A stretch of DNA of 64,000 nt. It comes from Liolophura sinensis (Eukaryota; Mollusca; Polyplacophora; Chitonida; Chitonidae). The notes under the pieces were generated by a model that searched no databases, was not told where the DNA came from, and saw only the letters and a program-made list of their open reading frames with translations. Below are positions 1 through 12,600 of the stretch, piece by piece; the first letter of the stretch is position 1, and each line of letters begins with the position of its first letter. The stretch is taken from assembly GCF_032854445.1 (NCBI RefSeq), contig NC_088302.1, positions 5,577,338 to 5,641,337 of the forward strand. The letters are read 5' to 3'. A program made the position numbers and the translations under genes.

Positions 1-451
1 GGTACGCGTGACTCACTAGAATGTCCTATTCTCTACTAGTATTTACCTAAAACATGGTCCTACTTCATGGTAGCATGCAATAATTATATCAGTAGCCTCT
101 GTGTTTGCTTCCTTTAGTCACGAATTCCTATAAATCTGGACAATAACTGAATTTTCGTGAATTGGAGGACTAGTTCAGGGTAGGAAAGATGTAGTGATAT
201 TTATTCCGATAATTACGATAAATGAAACTTACATATTTTGATAAACTTAGTATGTTTATAAGTTGACTGTTTCTCGGTCGTTCTGTGGGAATAAAGTTCA
301 AGTATTATTGGCGTGTTCTATCCTAAAATAGTAATAGCATTTGAAATTTGCCTGCTTCATACATCAGAGGTAAATTATTTGACGAGACATATTTGATAAA
401 CATTATTTACTGATGTTATGATTACTATAACTGTGTAACGCTGGATTTCAG
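1..451 (+). other. Intron upstream of the first visible receptor exon
   Basis: AT-rich and without a recognisable exon. It ends in the acceptor ctggatttcag immediately before the exon at 452. The missing receptor exons (signal peptide and first lobe of the flytrap domain) must lie to the left of the window. Confidence 0.6.
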
Positions 452-622
452 ATCGCCTATGGCTCCACGACACCGACTTTATCCAACAGGAAAAAGTTCC
501 CTTACTTTTTCCGCACGATTTCTTCGGCGAACGACTTCATCCCAGCTCAGATTGAAGTTTTGAAGAAATTTGGTTGGCAAAGAGTCGCGACCCTAAACGA
601 GAACAGCGAACCTTTCGCTAGT
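452..622 (+). CDS. GABBR2: GABBR2-like exon a: flytrap domain, YGSTTPTLS segment
   Basis: 57 codons, phase 0 at both ends, acceptor tttcag and donor GTAAGT. It encodes the family segment YGS-TP[13 protein letters not shown], which ends the first lobe, then a helix with FGWQRVATL. In GABA-B receptors this joins lobe 1 to lobe 2. Confidence 0.92.
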
Positions 623-3600
623 GTAAGTTCTGTGGTAGACAAATATCTAATGTTTCTTTTTCCATGTGCAGCCGCGTATATCTAACAAAACATATTTCAC
701 AATTTGCCTGTTGCCGTGAGAGGCAGGCGAGAATGATATGTCATTCCACAGAAAATAGTTCCGCCAGAAAACAGTCCCATTATGGCTTTATAGTGGATTC
801 CACTATTACTTTACACTAGATCGAATGATACATCTACGTTATCATTTCGACGTGCGGTGTCATTTTATTCAAAATAACTGAAATCCTTTCCGTTGTAATG
901 GTTTAAACAGATTCCTATTAGGAGGCACTGGTATTAGCCCATCTTTGCTAACACGGTTAACGATTACTGTTAAGACACCAGCTCGATTCTGCTGTCAGGA
1001 CAACTGGATCGTGAGTTCGAATCCACCGGGGTTTGTTAAGTAACCGGGCGTTTTCATGTGCACTGTGTTTCAGTATTCTTGAGTCAAATAGAAACAAACC
1101 GAGACACGCCATCATGGAACAAACAGTGTACCAGGCATTGGGACATGGTTGTGAAGCAAAGTTCTCAAAGCCTCTTTGCACTATATCGGATAACGATGCC
1201 TCGCATACATGTAAGTGTCAAGACACTTACATGTATGAGATGGTTGCTTGGTAATAACCAACTAAAAAGGCATTAAGGACCAAATGTAATAGTTTTTGGT
1301 TGAAATAAGACGCTGTCATTTTAATTTGCGATGAAAAACGATGAATGGCAGACGATCCAGAGAAATGTTTTGTACTGAGAGTTTCACCTATATATTTCTG
1401 TGTTTTGTTAAAGTTTCGTTTTTGGTTTGTGTTTGTCGTCTTTATATTAAACATAGGTTTCTAATGTGAAAAATGTGATTTTTGGAAAATTTAAAATACG
1501 CAGAATTGTGAAGGCGTCCATCATAGTGTGGTGAGTTGATGAAGTCACTGTGGAGAATATATATCTCGTGGAGTCAGATTTAAATTTCCTAGACATTCTT
1601 ATTTTTTACTAGAAGCTAAATTTAACTTTAGTATAAATATAGGCCTATGTATACGTAACATGCGACAATCTAAATCAAAACTGTATCTTGATAAAGAGAA
1701 TGTCTTGTTGTCTATCTGTAATATGCAATGTGCTATACGTAACGGAATTATACGTCTACATCGCTGACACGGACATTAATCCGTGCATGTTTTTAGCTTT
1801 AAGTCTCACGCCATATGACAGAGAAAAGGAGTAAAAAAGACACTGAAAACGGAAGTGGCCTTACCAGGGTTGTCAGCTGCTGTAAGTCATGGCTATAGTC
1901 AGTTTCGTTTCTCGAGATGCACAGTTCCTTGCGACGGTCTCTCTAATCAAACATCAGGTAAACAATAAACCGACATCAGCTCCGTGGATCATCTGCTGTC
2001 TGTCTGAGGATTATCTGCTGTGTAACTGAGGATTACCTGTTGTCTGACTGAGGATTATCTGTGTTTTACAGGTGACAAACAAACTAATATCAACATTAGA
2101 GTTCTCCAACCTGACAGTTTTGGCTTCGGAAAGTTTTAATTCTGATCCAGCCGAAGTTATCATTAAACTGAAGGTAAATAATAGAATGGTCACCTTATGT
2201 ACAACACACGGTCCCCTGGTCACCTTGTGTACAACACATTGTCCCCAGGTTTCTTGGTGTACAACACGGTCCCCTGGTCACCTAGTGTACAACACACAGT
2301 CCCCTGGTTGCCTAGTGTACAACACACAGTCCCCTGGTTACCTAGTGTACAACACACAGTCCCCTGGTTCCCTAGTGTACAATACCCTGCCCGCTGGTCA
2401 CCTGGTGTACAACACACTGCCCCCTGGTAACCTGGTGTACAACACACTGCCCCTTGGTCACCTAGTGTACAACACACTGTCCCCTGGTCACCAAGTGTAC
2501 AACATACAGTCCCCGGGTCACCTAGTGTACCACACACTGCCCCCTGATCACCTAGTGTACAACATATTGTCCCCTGTTCACCTAGTGTATAACACACTGC
2601 CCCCTGATCACCTAGTGTACAACACTCAGTCCCTCGGTTGCCTAGTGTACAACACATAGTTTCCTGATCACCTTGTGTACAACACACTGTCCCCTGGTCA
2701 CCTTGATCACTGTCCCATTCTTGTCTTGTGTACTTGTGGCTCAGTTGGTTAGCGCGCTAGCGCAGCGTAATGACCCGGGAGCCTCTCACCACTGCGGTCG
2801 CTGTGAGTTCAAGTCCACCTCACGCTGATTTCCTCTCCAGCCGTACGTGGGCTTTTCGACCGGCAACCTGAGGATGGTCGTAGGTTTCCTCTGTTGGGTA
2901 CAACACGTAGTCGCCCGGTCACCTTGTGTACAGCACCAAGTTGTCTGGTCACCTTGTGCACAACACACAGTCCCCTGGTCACATTGTGCACAACACATAG
3001 TCGTACATTCAGAAACTCAAACTTTAAGCAGTTCCTTTTTTGTAACAAATATAAGACATCATATATTTATATTATTGTCGTTGCAATATATTCAACAGTG
3101 ATAGAATTTTATGTATGCTATGTTTGTAACATATTGGTTATTACTCACCAAATTGTAATGTGTCAGCAGATAAAATGTCTGATAAATACGTCAATATTAT
3201 TCTTGTGATTTCACATAAATTAAACATCTTCCTTTCAGAAAAAGGATGCCAGGATTATTATTGGCAATTTTTTTGAGAGTCAGGCTAAGAAAGTATTCTG
3301 TGAGGTAAGATGTTACATGTGTAGTGTTTGTGGAGATGGCTCCAAGGTTTTACATGTATAGTGTTCGTGGAGATAGGTCCAAGATTTACATCTCTAGTGT
3401 TTGTGGAGATAGGTCCAAGATCTACATCTGTACTGTTTGTGAGGAGGGTTCTAAGAATTGACATCTGTGCTATTTGTTGGGATGGTTCCAAGATTTACAT
3501 CTGTAGTGTTTGTGGTGATTGCTCCAAAATTTTCGTCTGTAATGTTTGTGGAGATGACTCCAAGCTTTATATCTGTATTATTTGTGGGGAGGGTTCTAAA

Positions 3601-6600
3601 CATTTACATCTCCGCTATTTGTTGGGATGTTTCCAAGATTTACATCTGTTGAGTTTGTGAAGATGGCACTAAGATTTACATCTGTTGTGTTTGTGGAAAT
3701 AGCTTCAAGATTTACATGTGTGATGTTTGTAGAGATGGCTCCAAGATTTACATGTGTGGTGTTTGTGGAGATGGCTCCAAGATTTACATCTGTTGTGTTT
3801 GTGGAGATAGGTCCAAGATCTACATCTGTGGTGTTTATGGAGATGGCTCCAAGATTTACATTTGTGGTGTTTGTGGTGGTTGCTCCAAGATTTACATGTC
3901 TAGTGTTTGTGGAGATGGCTCCAAGATTTACATGTGAGGTGTTTGTGGAAATGGCATTAGATTTACATCTGTTGTGTTTGTGCACATGGCTCCAAGATTT
4001 ACATGTGTGGTGTTTGTGGACATGGCTCCTAGGGTTACATCTGTTGTGTTTGTGGAGATAGCTCCAAGATTTACAACTGTAGTGTTTGTGGAGATGGCTC
4101 CAAGATTTACATGTGTAGTGTTTGTGGAGATGGCATTAGATTTACATATGTGGGGTTTGTGGGGATGGCTCCAAGATTTACATCTATGGCGCTTACAGAG
4201 AACTGGATCCAAGATTTACATGTGTGGTGTTTGTGGAGATGGTTCGAAAGTTCACATTTGTGGTTCTTTTGTGTTCGATGATGTTATGACCTGAAGATTA
4301 AGGTGAAAGAAAAAACATAACTGAGACGTAGCAAATCTTTAATCGTATCTCCAGAGCTGTGTAATGTGTATTTTATTACTACAGCTTAATGTTCGTTTGA
4401 TATAGTGTTATGCGTCTTCATGAAAGTGAGATATTATAAAATGGACTATTCTTTTCAAACTGCACTTGAGCTCTAATCTGCTTTTTCAGTCCAAAGGTGT
4501 GTCCTTGTCACTATTTTTCGTTATCAAAATGTGACCGTTGCAACTCAAGTTGCCATATTGTTTTTTTAATTCCTTTGTCTAGTCCAGTGCTACCTTGATT
4601 AACTTCACCCTTTCTGTGACAGGCTTATAAAGTGGGCTTATACGGACCGGATTACGTGTGGATCATCAATGGTTACTACACGCCAGGATGGTGGTACAAC
4701 CCCTCCACGCCCGTGGGCTGTACCCGATCCGAGATGCTACTCGCCACCGAGGGCTACCTCACCGTCGTCTGGTCAATGATGAATCAAGATGACAGCCAGA
4801 TCACCGTGTCCGGGATGGTCAGTTGAATTCTCTGGACAGTTCTTCACGACTTATGTAAAGTCTTTCTGCTCTTTTTCTGAGTTTATCTTAGACTGGTGTC
4901 TTGCGTTGTGATTGAGAATGCTTTTCTTACATAGTAAAACCAGGGGAAAGCATCGTTAGCTTCCTGACAAGTATAAGACCCCAATAGAAAATTGTCCAAC
5001 AGACACTGGGGACAGAACAGACCTATGTTTCTTAGTTCCAGGTCAGATTGTGCTATCATTATAGGTTTGTGCTCTTTTGGCGGCCATCACTGAGAGATTT
5101 TTACGGGTGTTTTGTTAGTTTACTTGTGTCTGTCATTCTCTTAAAACATACCGGTAGATCTCTCTTTTGTTTGTAGCCCTCGAATTTGTATATACGCAAA
5201 ACTTTTTTATGATATAGAACGAGACCGCAATACGATTATTAAAAAATAGACCGTTCACTTCATTGGACAAGTTGTCGGCTCCAAAACTGAGCCGTCAAAT
5301 ATAGAATAGTGTGATTCAAATGTCCAAGCACTGCATATACATGACGCGACTGTTCACCAAGATTCTTAGGGTGAAGAAGATGGCCACATAAAAACCTTCT
5401 GGTCGCCGTCCTGACGAAGAAGAGTCTGTGAGGTGATCAGTGCCTCTGGCAGGTGTATATTGTATGCTGACAATGACATAGGAGGACTGAAATAATGATG
5501 TAGGCAAAAATAATCATAGGGACCACTAGTTAAGAAAACAAACATTTTAACAAACTTAAAGACAAACGAAAACAAGGTCACCAAGACATGGGTACCTTCG
5601 CAGAGAAGGGTAAAAGTTAGGAGGTTTAGTTTACACAATGCTTGTCGACGTTCGCCTCTTTCCAGACTCCCGTAGAGTACAGGGACATTGTCACCCATTA
5701 TTTCGGGAGGAACATCTGGGTCCCGGGTCATCAGATACCCGCCACCAACGCTTACGACGCAGTCTGGACCGTGGCTCTGGGGCTTGATGCTCTGGTGCAA
5801 CACCACCCCGAGCTCAATCTGACCCTATACAAGTACGACAAGAACATCAGTGACCTACTTTTTCAGGAGATAGAAAACGTCCAGTTTGCTGGAATGTCGG
5901 TAAGTTCATACACGAGATATAAAACGTCTAGTTTGCTGGGATTTTGAAAAGTGTATACACAAGGTAGAAAACGTCCAGTTTGCGGGAATGTTAGTCCATA
6001 CACGAGACCCAAAACGTTCAGTTTGCGGGAATGTCGGTAAGTGTGTACACAAGGTAGAAAACGTCCAATTTCCTGGAATGCCCGTAAGTCCATACACGAG
6101 ACCCAAAACATCCTGTTTGCGGGAATGTCGCTAAGCTCATGCACAAGACAGAAAACGTCGAATTTGCTGAAATGTCGGTAAGTGTGTACATGAGATAAAA
6201 ACTTCCAGTTTGCTGAAATGTCGGTAAGTCCAAACACGAGGTATAAAACGGACAAAGTCTGTACATGAGATAGACAACGTCCAGTTTGTTGGAATGTCGG
6301 TAAGTTCTTACACAAGGTATCAAACGTCAAATTTGCTGGAATATCGGTAAGATCATGCCCGAGATAAACAACGTCCAGTTTGCTGGAATGTCGGTAAGTC
6401 CAAACACGAGACACAGAATGTCCAGTTTGCTGAAATGTCGGTAAGTGTGTACACGAGATAAAAACTTTTAGTTTGCTGCAATGTCGGCAAGTCCATACAC
6501 GAAACACATAACGTCCACTTTGCTGGCACGTAAGTAAGCCCATATACGAGATTTAAAACGGGCAGTGTGCTGAAATGTCGGTAAGTCCATACGTGAGATA

Positions 6601-9600
6601 GACAACGTCCAGTTTGTTGGAATGTCGGTAAATGTGTACACGAGATAAAAACTTTCAGTTTGCTGGAATGTCGGTAAGTCCATACACGAGACACTTTGCT
6701 GGCACGTAAGTAAGCCCATATACTAGGTATAATACGGGCAGTGTCCTGGTATGTCGGTGATAATACAAATACAAATTGCTTTATTCCGTCAGAGATCGCT
6801 ATCGTATTTATCCCCGACGGTGGTTGTCTGTAGCCTAATCATAAGACCGAAATGAAGTTTAATGGAAAGAGAGATCCGTCATTAAATAATGAATGTCTAC
6901 CACATACCAAGGGGTAATCAGTTGCAAAAAAAAATTTTCAAGTTCAGGATAGACTTGTCTGAGGTGGAATGAATAGTGCTGGTTAATCAGGGCATGTTAG
7001 GGGAGTTACTAGTAAATCACATCTCAACATGTAGTTTGTTTTATCTGTTATTTGCCCGGCAACAGTTCTCTATAAACTATAAATGACGTGTTGTATGAAC
7101 ACTAGCTGTACTACAGTAGATATGGACGCATTTAACCGGAACAGGCCAAAAGCTTGCAATTAGATTTCATATGTAAGAAAAGTGATTATAAATGGCATGA
7201 ACTCGATCTTCAACAGGTTTAGGACGAATAACATAATGTAACGCCAAGGCAGTTGAAGGAGTTACCAAAATAGAAATATAGGCAATTCTTCTCTTCATTT
7301 GACAAAGCTTCCGTCTATTTCAGTATTTAAAACCTATCAACTCTACTTGCAGTTTATATATTCCTTTAAGAAAGACAAACGCATATGAGATATGATATCA
7401 CAGAATGAAATCAGATATTGAGGGAAAATACACATTCATCTTAAACTGTGAAAAAGTGTAAATCTCGTTTTTTACATCAAATTTTTCAGTCACTTGGTAA
7501 TAACCACTTTCGTGCTGAATGGCATCAGTTATAACTTTTGGTATTTGACAAATTTATTGACCATACAGTGTAATCCCGGTTCACATAAAACATCAAAATA
7601 GGGCACAAAAGATCAAAACAGTGTTCGCAAGGAGTTGCAAGTTGCAAGGATATGCAAATTAAGTGCGAGCTATTCGGGCGTCACCTAGCTGTTGTTATAT
7701 ATGCTGTGGAAAGGCTCACGATGCTGTAAAACTCTGTTTTCAGGGGCCAGTGTCCTACACTAAGACAGGTGACCGAACAGGCACTCTACTGGTGGAGATA
7801 TTTCACAGTAAGAAACATTTTTCTGAACATATACAGTACATTTTTCGGAGAGCTTACAGTACATATTTACAGTAGATATGTCTTAATATTTTAATATTGA
7901 CGTATTTAAGAAATGACCCGCGCTTAAGTGTATACAAAATCAGGTGATCGGGTGGAATTCACTATCACAGGCGTTGATGAATGAAGTCCCGAGTTCGAGT
8001 CCAGCTCTGTTGTGCCTGGATTTAACCTCATGTTAAGAAATGCCTAAGGTATGCTCTTTTTTAACATTTTGGGCATTGCAAGCAATTCCTGTGAGATAAT
8101 CAAGGTTAGGAAGAGAGCGAGGGTGGGGAGTCTTAGATACCAAAGGATACTTTTACACATAAACAAATCTATATTTGCTTTTCTGATCTTCTACTTTTTG
8201 TGACTATAAATTCTTTTTCCAAAGTTCGTGTATACGACCCATAGTTCTGACAGAAATTGACATGCTGTGTTGTATTACGTAATACATTGATTTACAAGAT
8301 GACTGTAATAATTTCATTTACTCCATGCTCAAAAGGTTTCCTCTTATACGATATATGGTAAGATTTAATAGCTCGGAGATAATTACCTAAAGACGCAATA
8401 TAAAACGATTACAAAATATTCCATTAAACCAAGCAAAAGCTACACAAATTTGACAGGAAATAGCCAGAACGGATTGCTGAACATTGCACACTTAACGACC
8501 CTTCAAAGACTAGAAATAACTTTGACGTAAATGACATGCCGATGTTGCATCCGTGAAGGATGTATGAGAACTTGATTTCCGTTGTGCGCGCGGAAGAAGG
8601 TGATACGTGTTACTAAGCTCATTGCCCGCAGTCTTCACCAAACTAGAGACATCCTGGTGGCCTGATGGCCTGAAATTCTTAGGTGGATCGTTCTTCACTA
8701 AGGGGCATGTGCCCCTTAATAATCCATTTTGTGATAGACGTTAAATTACACACTTCCGTCAACATTACATACACCAAGGTTATCCAAGCGTTCTGCACGT
8801 TAGCTCCTCGGGAGCAGCACGTTAGCTCCTCGGGGGCCGGATATAGGAGACCGCTCGGGGTGACTGCTTTAAGGGAAAATGTTCAGAGGATTATCGGAAA
8901 AATAACAAAGATAACATTACCATTAAGTCGTCCTATTTTACTAAAAGTGATTGGTCTCTTGTTTTTAGGTATACCGGTAATGAATGTGTCGATATGAAGT
9001 TGACATTTCTTGAGTTGCGTGTCACCAATGAGTTAGCGTGTCGATGTCTCGTTTGATCCCTCGTTCTATTATTAAACATTAACACTGGGTTTAAAGGCCC
9101 CCTTTAACAGCTCTACTAACTCATTCGTGTTACATTTGATAGATTTCTTCGAAAAGTATTTTCAGCAAGGTATGCTTCATACTCCGTGGTATGAACAGTT
9201 CTGTGACACACTCTTGTTCGTTTTAAAATGAGCATGTAGGCCACCATCGCCAGGAAAGCAGCAGCGTCACCAAACAACACCGTTCAGCCATCGCCAGCAA
9301 AGCAGCAGCGTCACCAAACAACAGTATTCAGCCATCGACAATGAACAATATTATTCACCATTTAAATTCCCTATTTGTGAACCCATTTTGTTGATCTTTA
9401 TAGATATGACGCATTATAAAGAATGTAGTTTAGTGCACGTTTTTGGCTGTTATAACATAATGCCGATTTTCAGAAAGTAAATTTCAACAGAATGTTATTT
9501 ATTTATTAATGTTTAGGGATTTTTCGCAGAACTCAATCAGATTTCATTTTTATGACGAGTTTTTGAGTAGATGAAACTGAACTGTTCCATTTGAATACTA

Positions 9601-12600
9601 TCATTGCATTCTAACATACACGTATTCTGAGCAGGTACAGAATAAAGGTAACGTATTTATTTCTTTGATTCTTGTTTAACACCCTACCTACGAAATTTTC
9701 ACTTGTGCAATGGCGGTCAGTTTTATGGGTCAAAGGTAATTTATCATTCAGGACAAATCCGCATTGACTATCTATAACAGAAGGTCCATGTCCACTGCGG
9801 CTATTACGTTTTGAGATTGACCCATCTATCATTACAGGTGTATTGTCCACCGGCCAGATATATGACGTTATTCATTATTTTTTCAACCTAATTGCCGTCA
9901 GCCATACAGGTATAAAGACCAAGGTCAAAGTCCTGTTGTGTGCCAGGTTTACTTAAAGCATTTTACTGATCTTCGAATCGGATGTGATTTGTGGAAATGG
10001 TGTGAACTTGAACGTGAACTGTAGAGAATTATCGAAAGTGAAAATGGCGAGCTATTGACGAGGTGTCATTTATGAAAAGAAATGATTTATTAACTACCAT
10101 ACTTGATGACTATGGCCTTGACCGCCATTGGCGTTCTGTCAAAAGGTGCACTCGCCCGAAGTCACCTGTCACTAAATGATATAATGTGTCGGAATCTCTT
10201 TTGATCTGCCAGTCGATTGGCATGGCCTTGCTTTTGACTTCTCGCGAGATAACTCTGAAGTGAATTTCACGCTCCCCACCTCCTCTCTTCAACAACAAAG
10301 TGTTAGTGAGGTTGTTTATCTGTTTTTACCTCAATGGAATGTGTATAGAACCTGTTTGGATTATGAGGAGAATTTGGCCCAGGGCATCTACTTCAAACTG
10401 TCTGTAGCTTGACATATAACACAGCTCATTGTTGTGATGCGTTTTGAATAAAGTTTGCCCTTTTACTCATAAAGAAGCACTAGCAAATGTTTGATGTTAA
10501 AGACTTCAGCATGCAGACTGAAATCAGAGCGACGACAACTGATGGTAAATGACCAAGCGTTAACTGTAAATGAATAAACTTAAGTAGCAGCAACATATAC
10601 CAATGAGGCATCACGCCTGGTTTTCTTCTACATGATAATTAGTTGAGGCAGCACTGTAAATATATCAGCATTGAGTTCGGCCCGCTGCAACGAGACACAG
10701 TCGTGATGTGACCAAAACTGTTGAAAGTGACGCTAAATTCCAAATGATCTAGCCTAGCAAGCATATTTATCAAACGTTAGTTGAAACAATTACTAAAGTA
10801 ACCCAGTGTAAGGAATATCTCCTTGAGATATTTTCCTCAAAGGAAATGGACATAAACTTTGAAAAAATAACACAAACAGTAAGTCTAATGAGAATTTACA
10901 ATCAAATCAATAATGTAATATTTTCTGGTTTTACCAAATGACTCAGATCTTCGTTTAACCCACCATTTCGTTTATCTACTTATTTTTTCATTGGATTTTA
11001 ACGCTATTGTAGGACTATACAGGAAGTTGATTTACCTACGCCAGCTATGACAGATGGACTCTCTCTGGCTTAGTGAGGAGAGCGTTACTCTCGCCGCAGC
11101 AGATTCGCTCCAGACCGGCTCATGCACCCGTAGTTGCATAACTCTCGCTCTCTCGCGTGCAGCTATGTGTCAGAATATTTCTCATGTACCTGCTTTATGG
11201 TGAAGGAAACTGAGCGGACACCGGAGAAACTGAATTCCGTCCTCTTGACGAACCAGCTTTAGATAGTCACATAGTTTCCATCGCCAAGCCCCAAGGGACG
11301 ATTTCGTAAATGAGTTCATTTACTTGTTTACTGTTTTAAGCAGACATCGTACGGAAAATCCACGCCACCGTTGCCATATACCTGTGGTACATTTTACCCC
11401 ACCCAACAGGTGTTTGATTCGAACACTCAACCTCATTAGTCGTATAGCTTTTCTAGTTGATAAGGTGACTAAGCCGTTGTATTCAGAACACCAATGCCTG
11501 ACATTAACAAAAGTATTTAGTCGGCTACTTTGACTACATTTAAAAATGAGCAGTCGACGGCACTCTTGTGGTAGTTGTGCGGTCGATCGCCGTCTACTGT
11601 AACGTTGGGCGAAGACATTAGTATGGCATGCATATATGCCACATGCATTTATCAAAGTTCGCCATGTAGTAGTTTACCTAAAATCGACGGTTCCCTCTAC
11701 CCATAAAGCTGCCCGAAGTGAACTGAAATAAGAGAAATATTCTAAAGTGTAGTACCAATGGATAAATCAATGAATGAATGAATGAACAAAGCAATTAATC
11801 AACCAATCAGTCATACTGATACCGAGCAAATCAAATTACCGGTTAACGTGTTTAGCACGTTGATCAGAGTACAGAAGATGATATGCATATTTACCCTGTG
11901 TTCTTATGATAATAATCTACGTATTACCAAATAATGCATGAATGAATTAGATGTTAAATATTTGAATTATTTGCAATGAAATTTGTCGTTGTCTGCTTTT
12001 TGGTTCTGATGTTAAGGGTTATGTTATTTCGTTGTACATGTCAGTTAATAGTCAAAGCGTGCATATATCGGGTGGGCATAAAAAATAGGCCGTACTGTGA
12101 TGCTGCAATACAGTGGTTTAATTAAACAGAGAAAAGAATAGTGAATTTAAAATACCTTGCAGTGTAACATGGGTCATTCATGATGTCCTTTTCCCTCTAT
12201 CAGTGTTGTTAATCACTTTTCTTATGAGCTTTCTCATCTACACAAAGCCCTCGTCTGATGTACTTGACCATTTACCTATAGAGTCTCCTGCATCCATCCC
12301 CACACGCATCCACAGTGATTAGACGCTCCGTTAATCATCTGAGTTCATACCGTCTTTGTTACAAACTTTTCATCAGACGGCTTTGTTGCTTTGATCCTTT
12401 TATGTGTTCAATGGTAATTATAAATATACTGTGCAAAGAACTGTGGTGTGCGGAAGTACGAGATGGGCATTGAACGTCGCCGGGGAAGGGTATACGGGGA
12501 GTGACGAGGATATAGACATAGGCATAACAGAGTCTTTGAAGGTTTGCCCAATTAGTGTGTGGTTGTTTTGGTTAGCCTGAAGAGTGCCATTCTGAACCAG

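Noticed and set aside
2197-2998. Cysteine-rich frames '[10 protein letters not shown]' on the minus strand, resembling a repeat or toxin-like peptide
   Set aside because: Reverse reading of the 30-bp minisatellite; there is no signal peptide, and parallel frames are open.
3285-4294. Frames on both strands encoding '[10 protein letters not shown]' or '[12 protein letters not shown]' repeats
   Set aside because: A 36-bp minisatellite with a period divisible by three keeps any frame open; no support as a protein.
5863-6719. Minus-strand frames of 66-226 codons with 'DLPTFQQTG' repeats
   Set aside because: They are the reverse reading of the 47-bp exon/donor repeat in the receptor intron; several frames are open at once.
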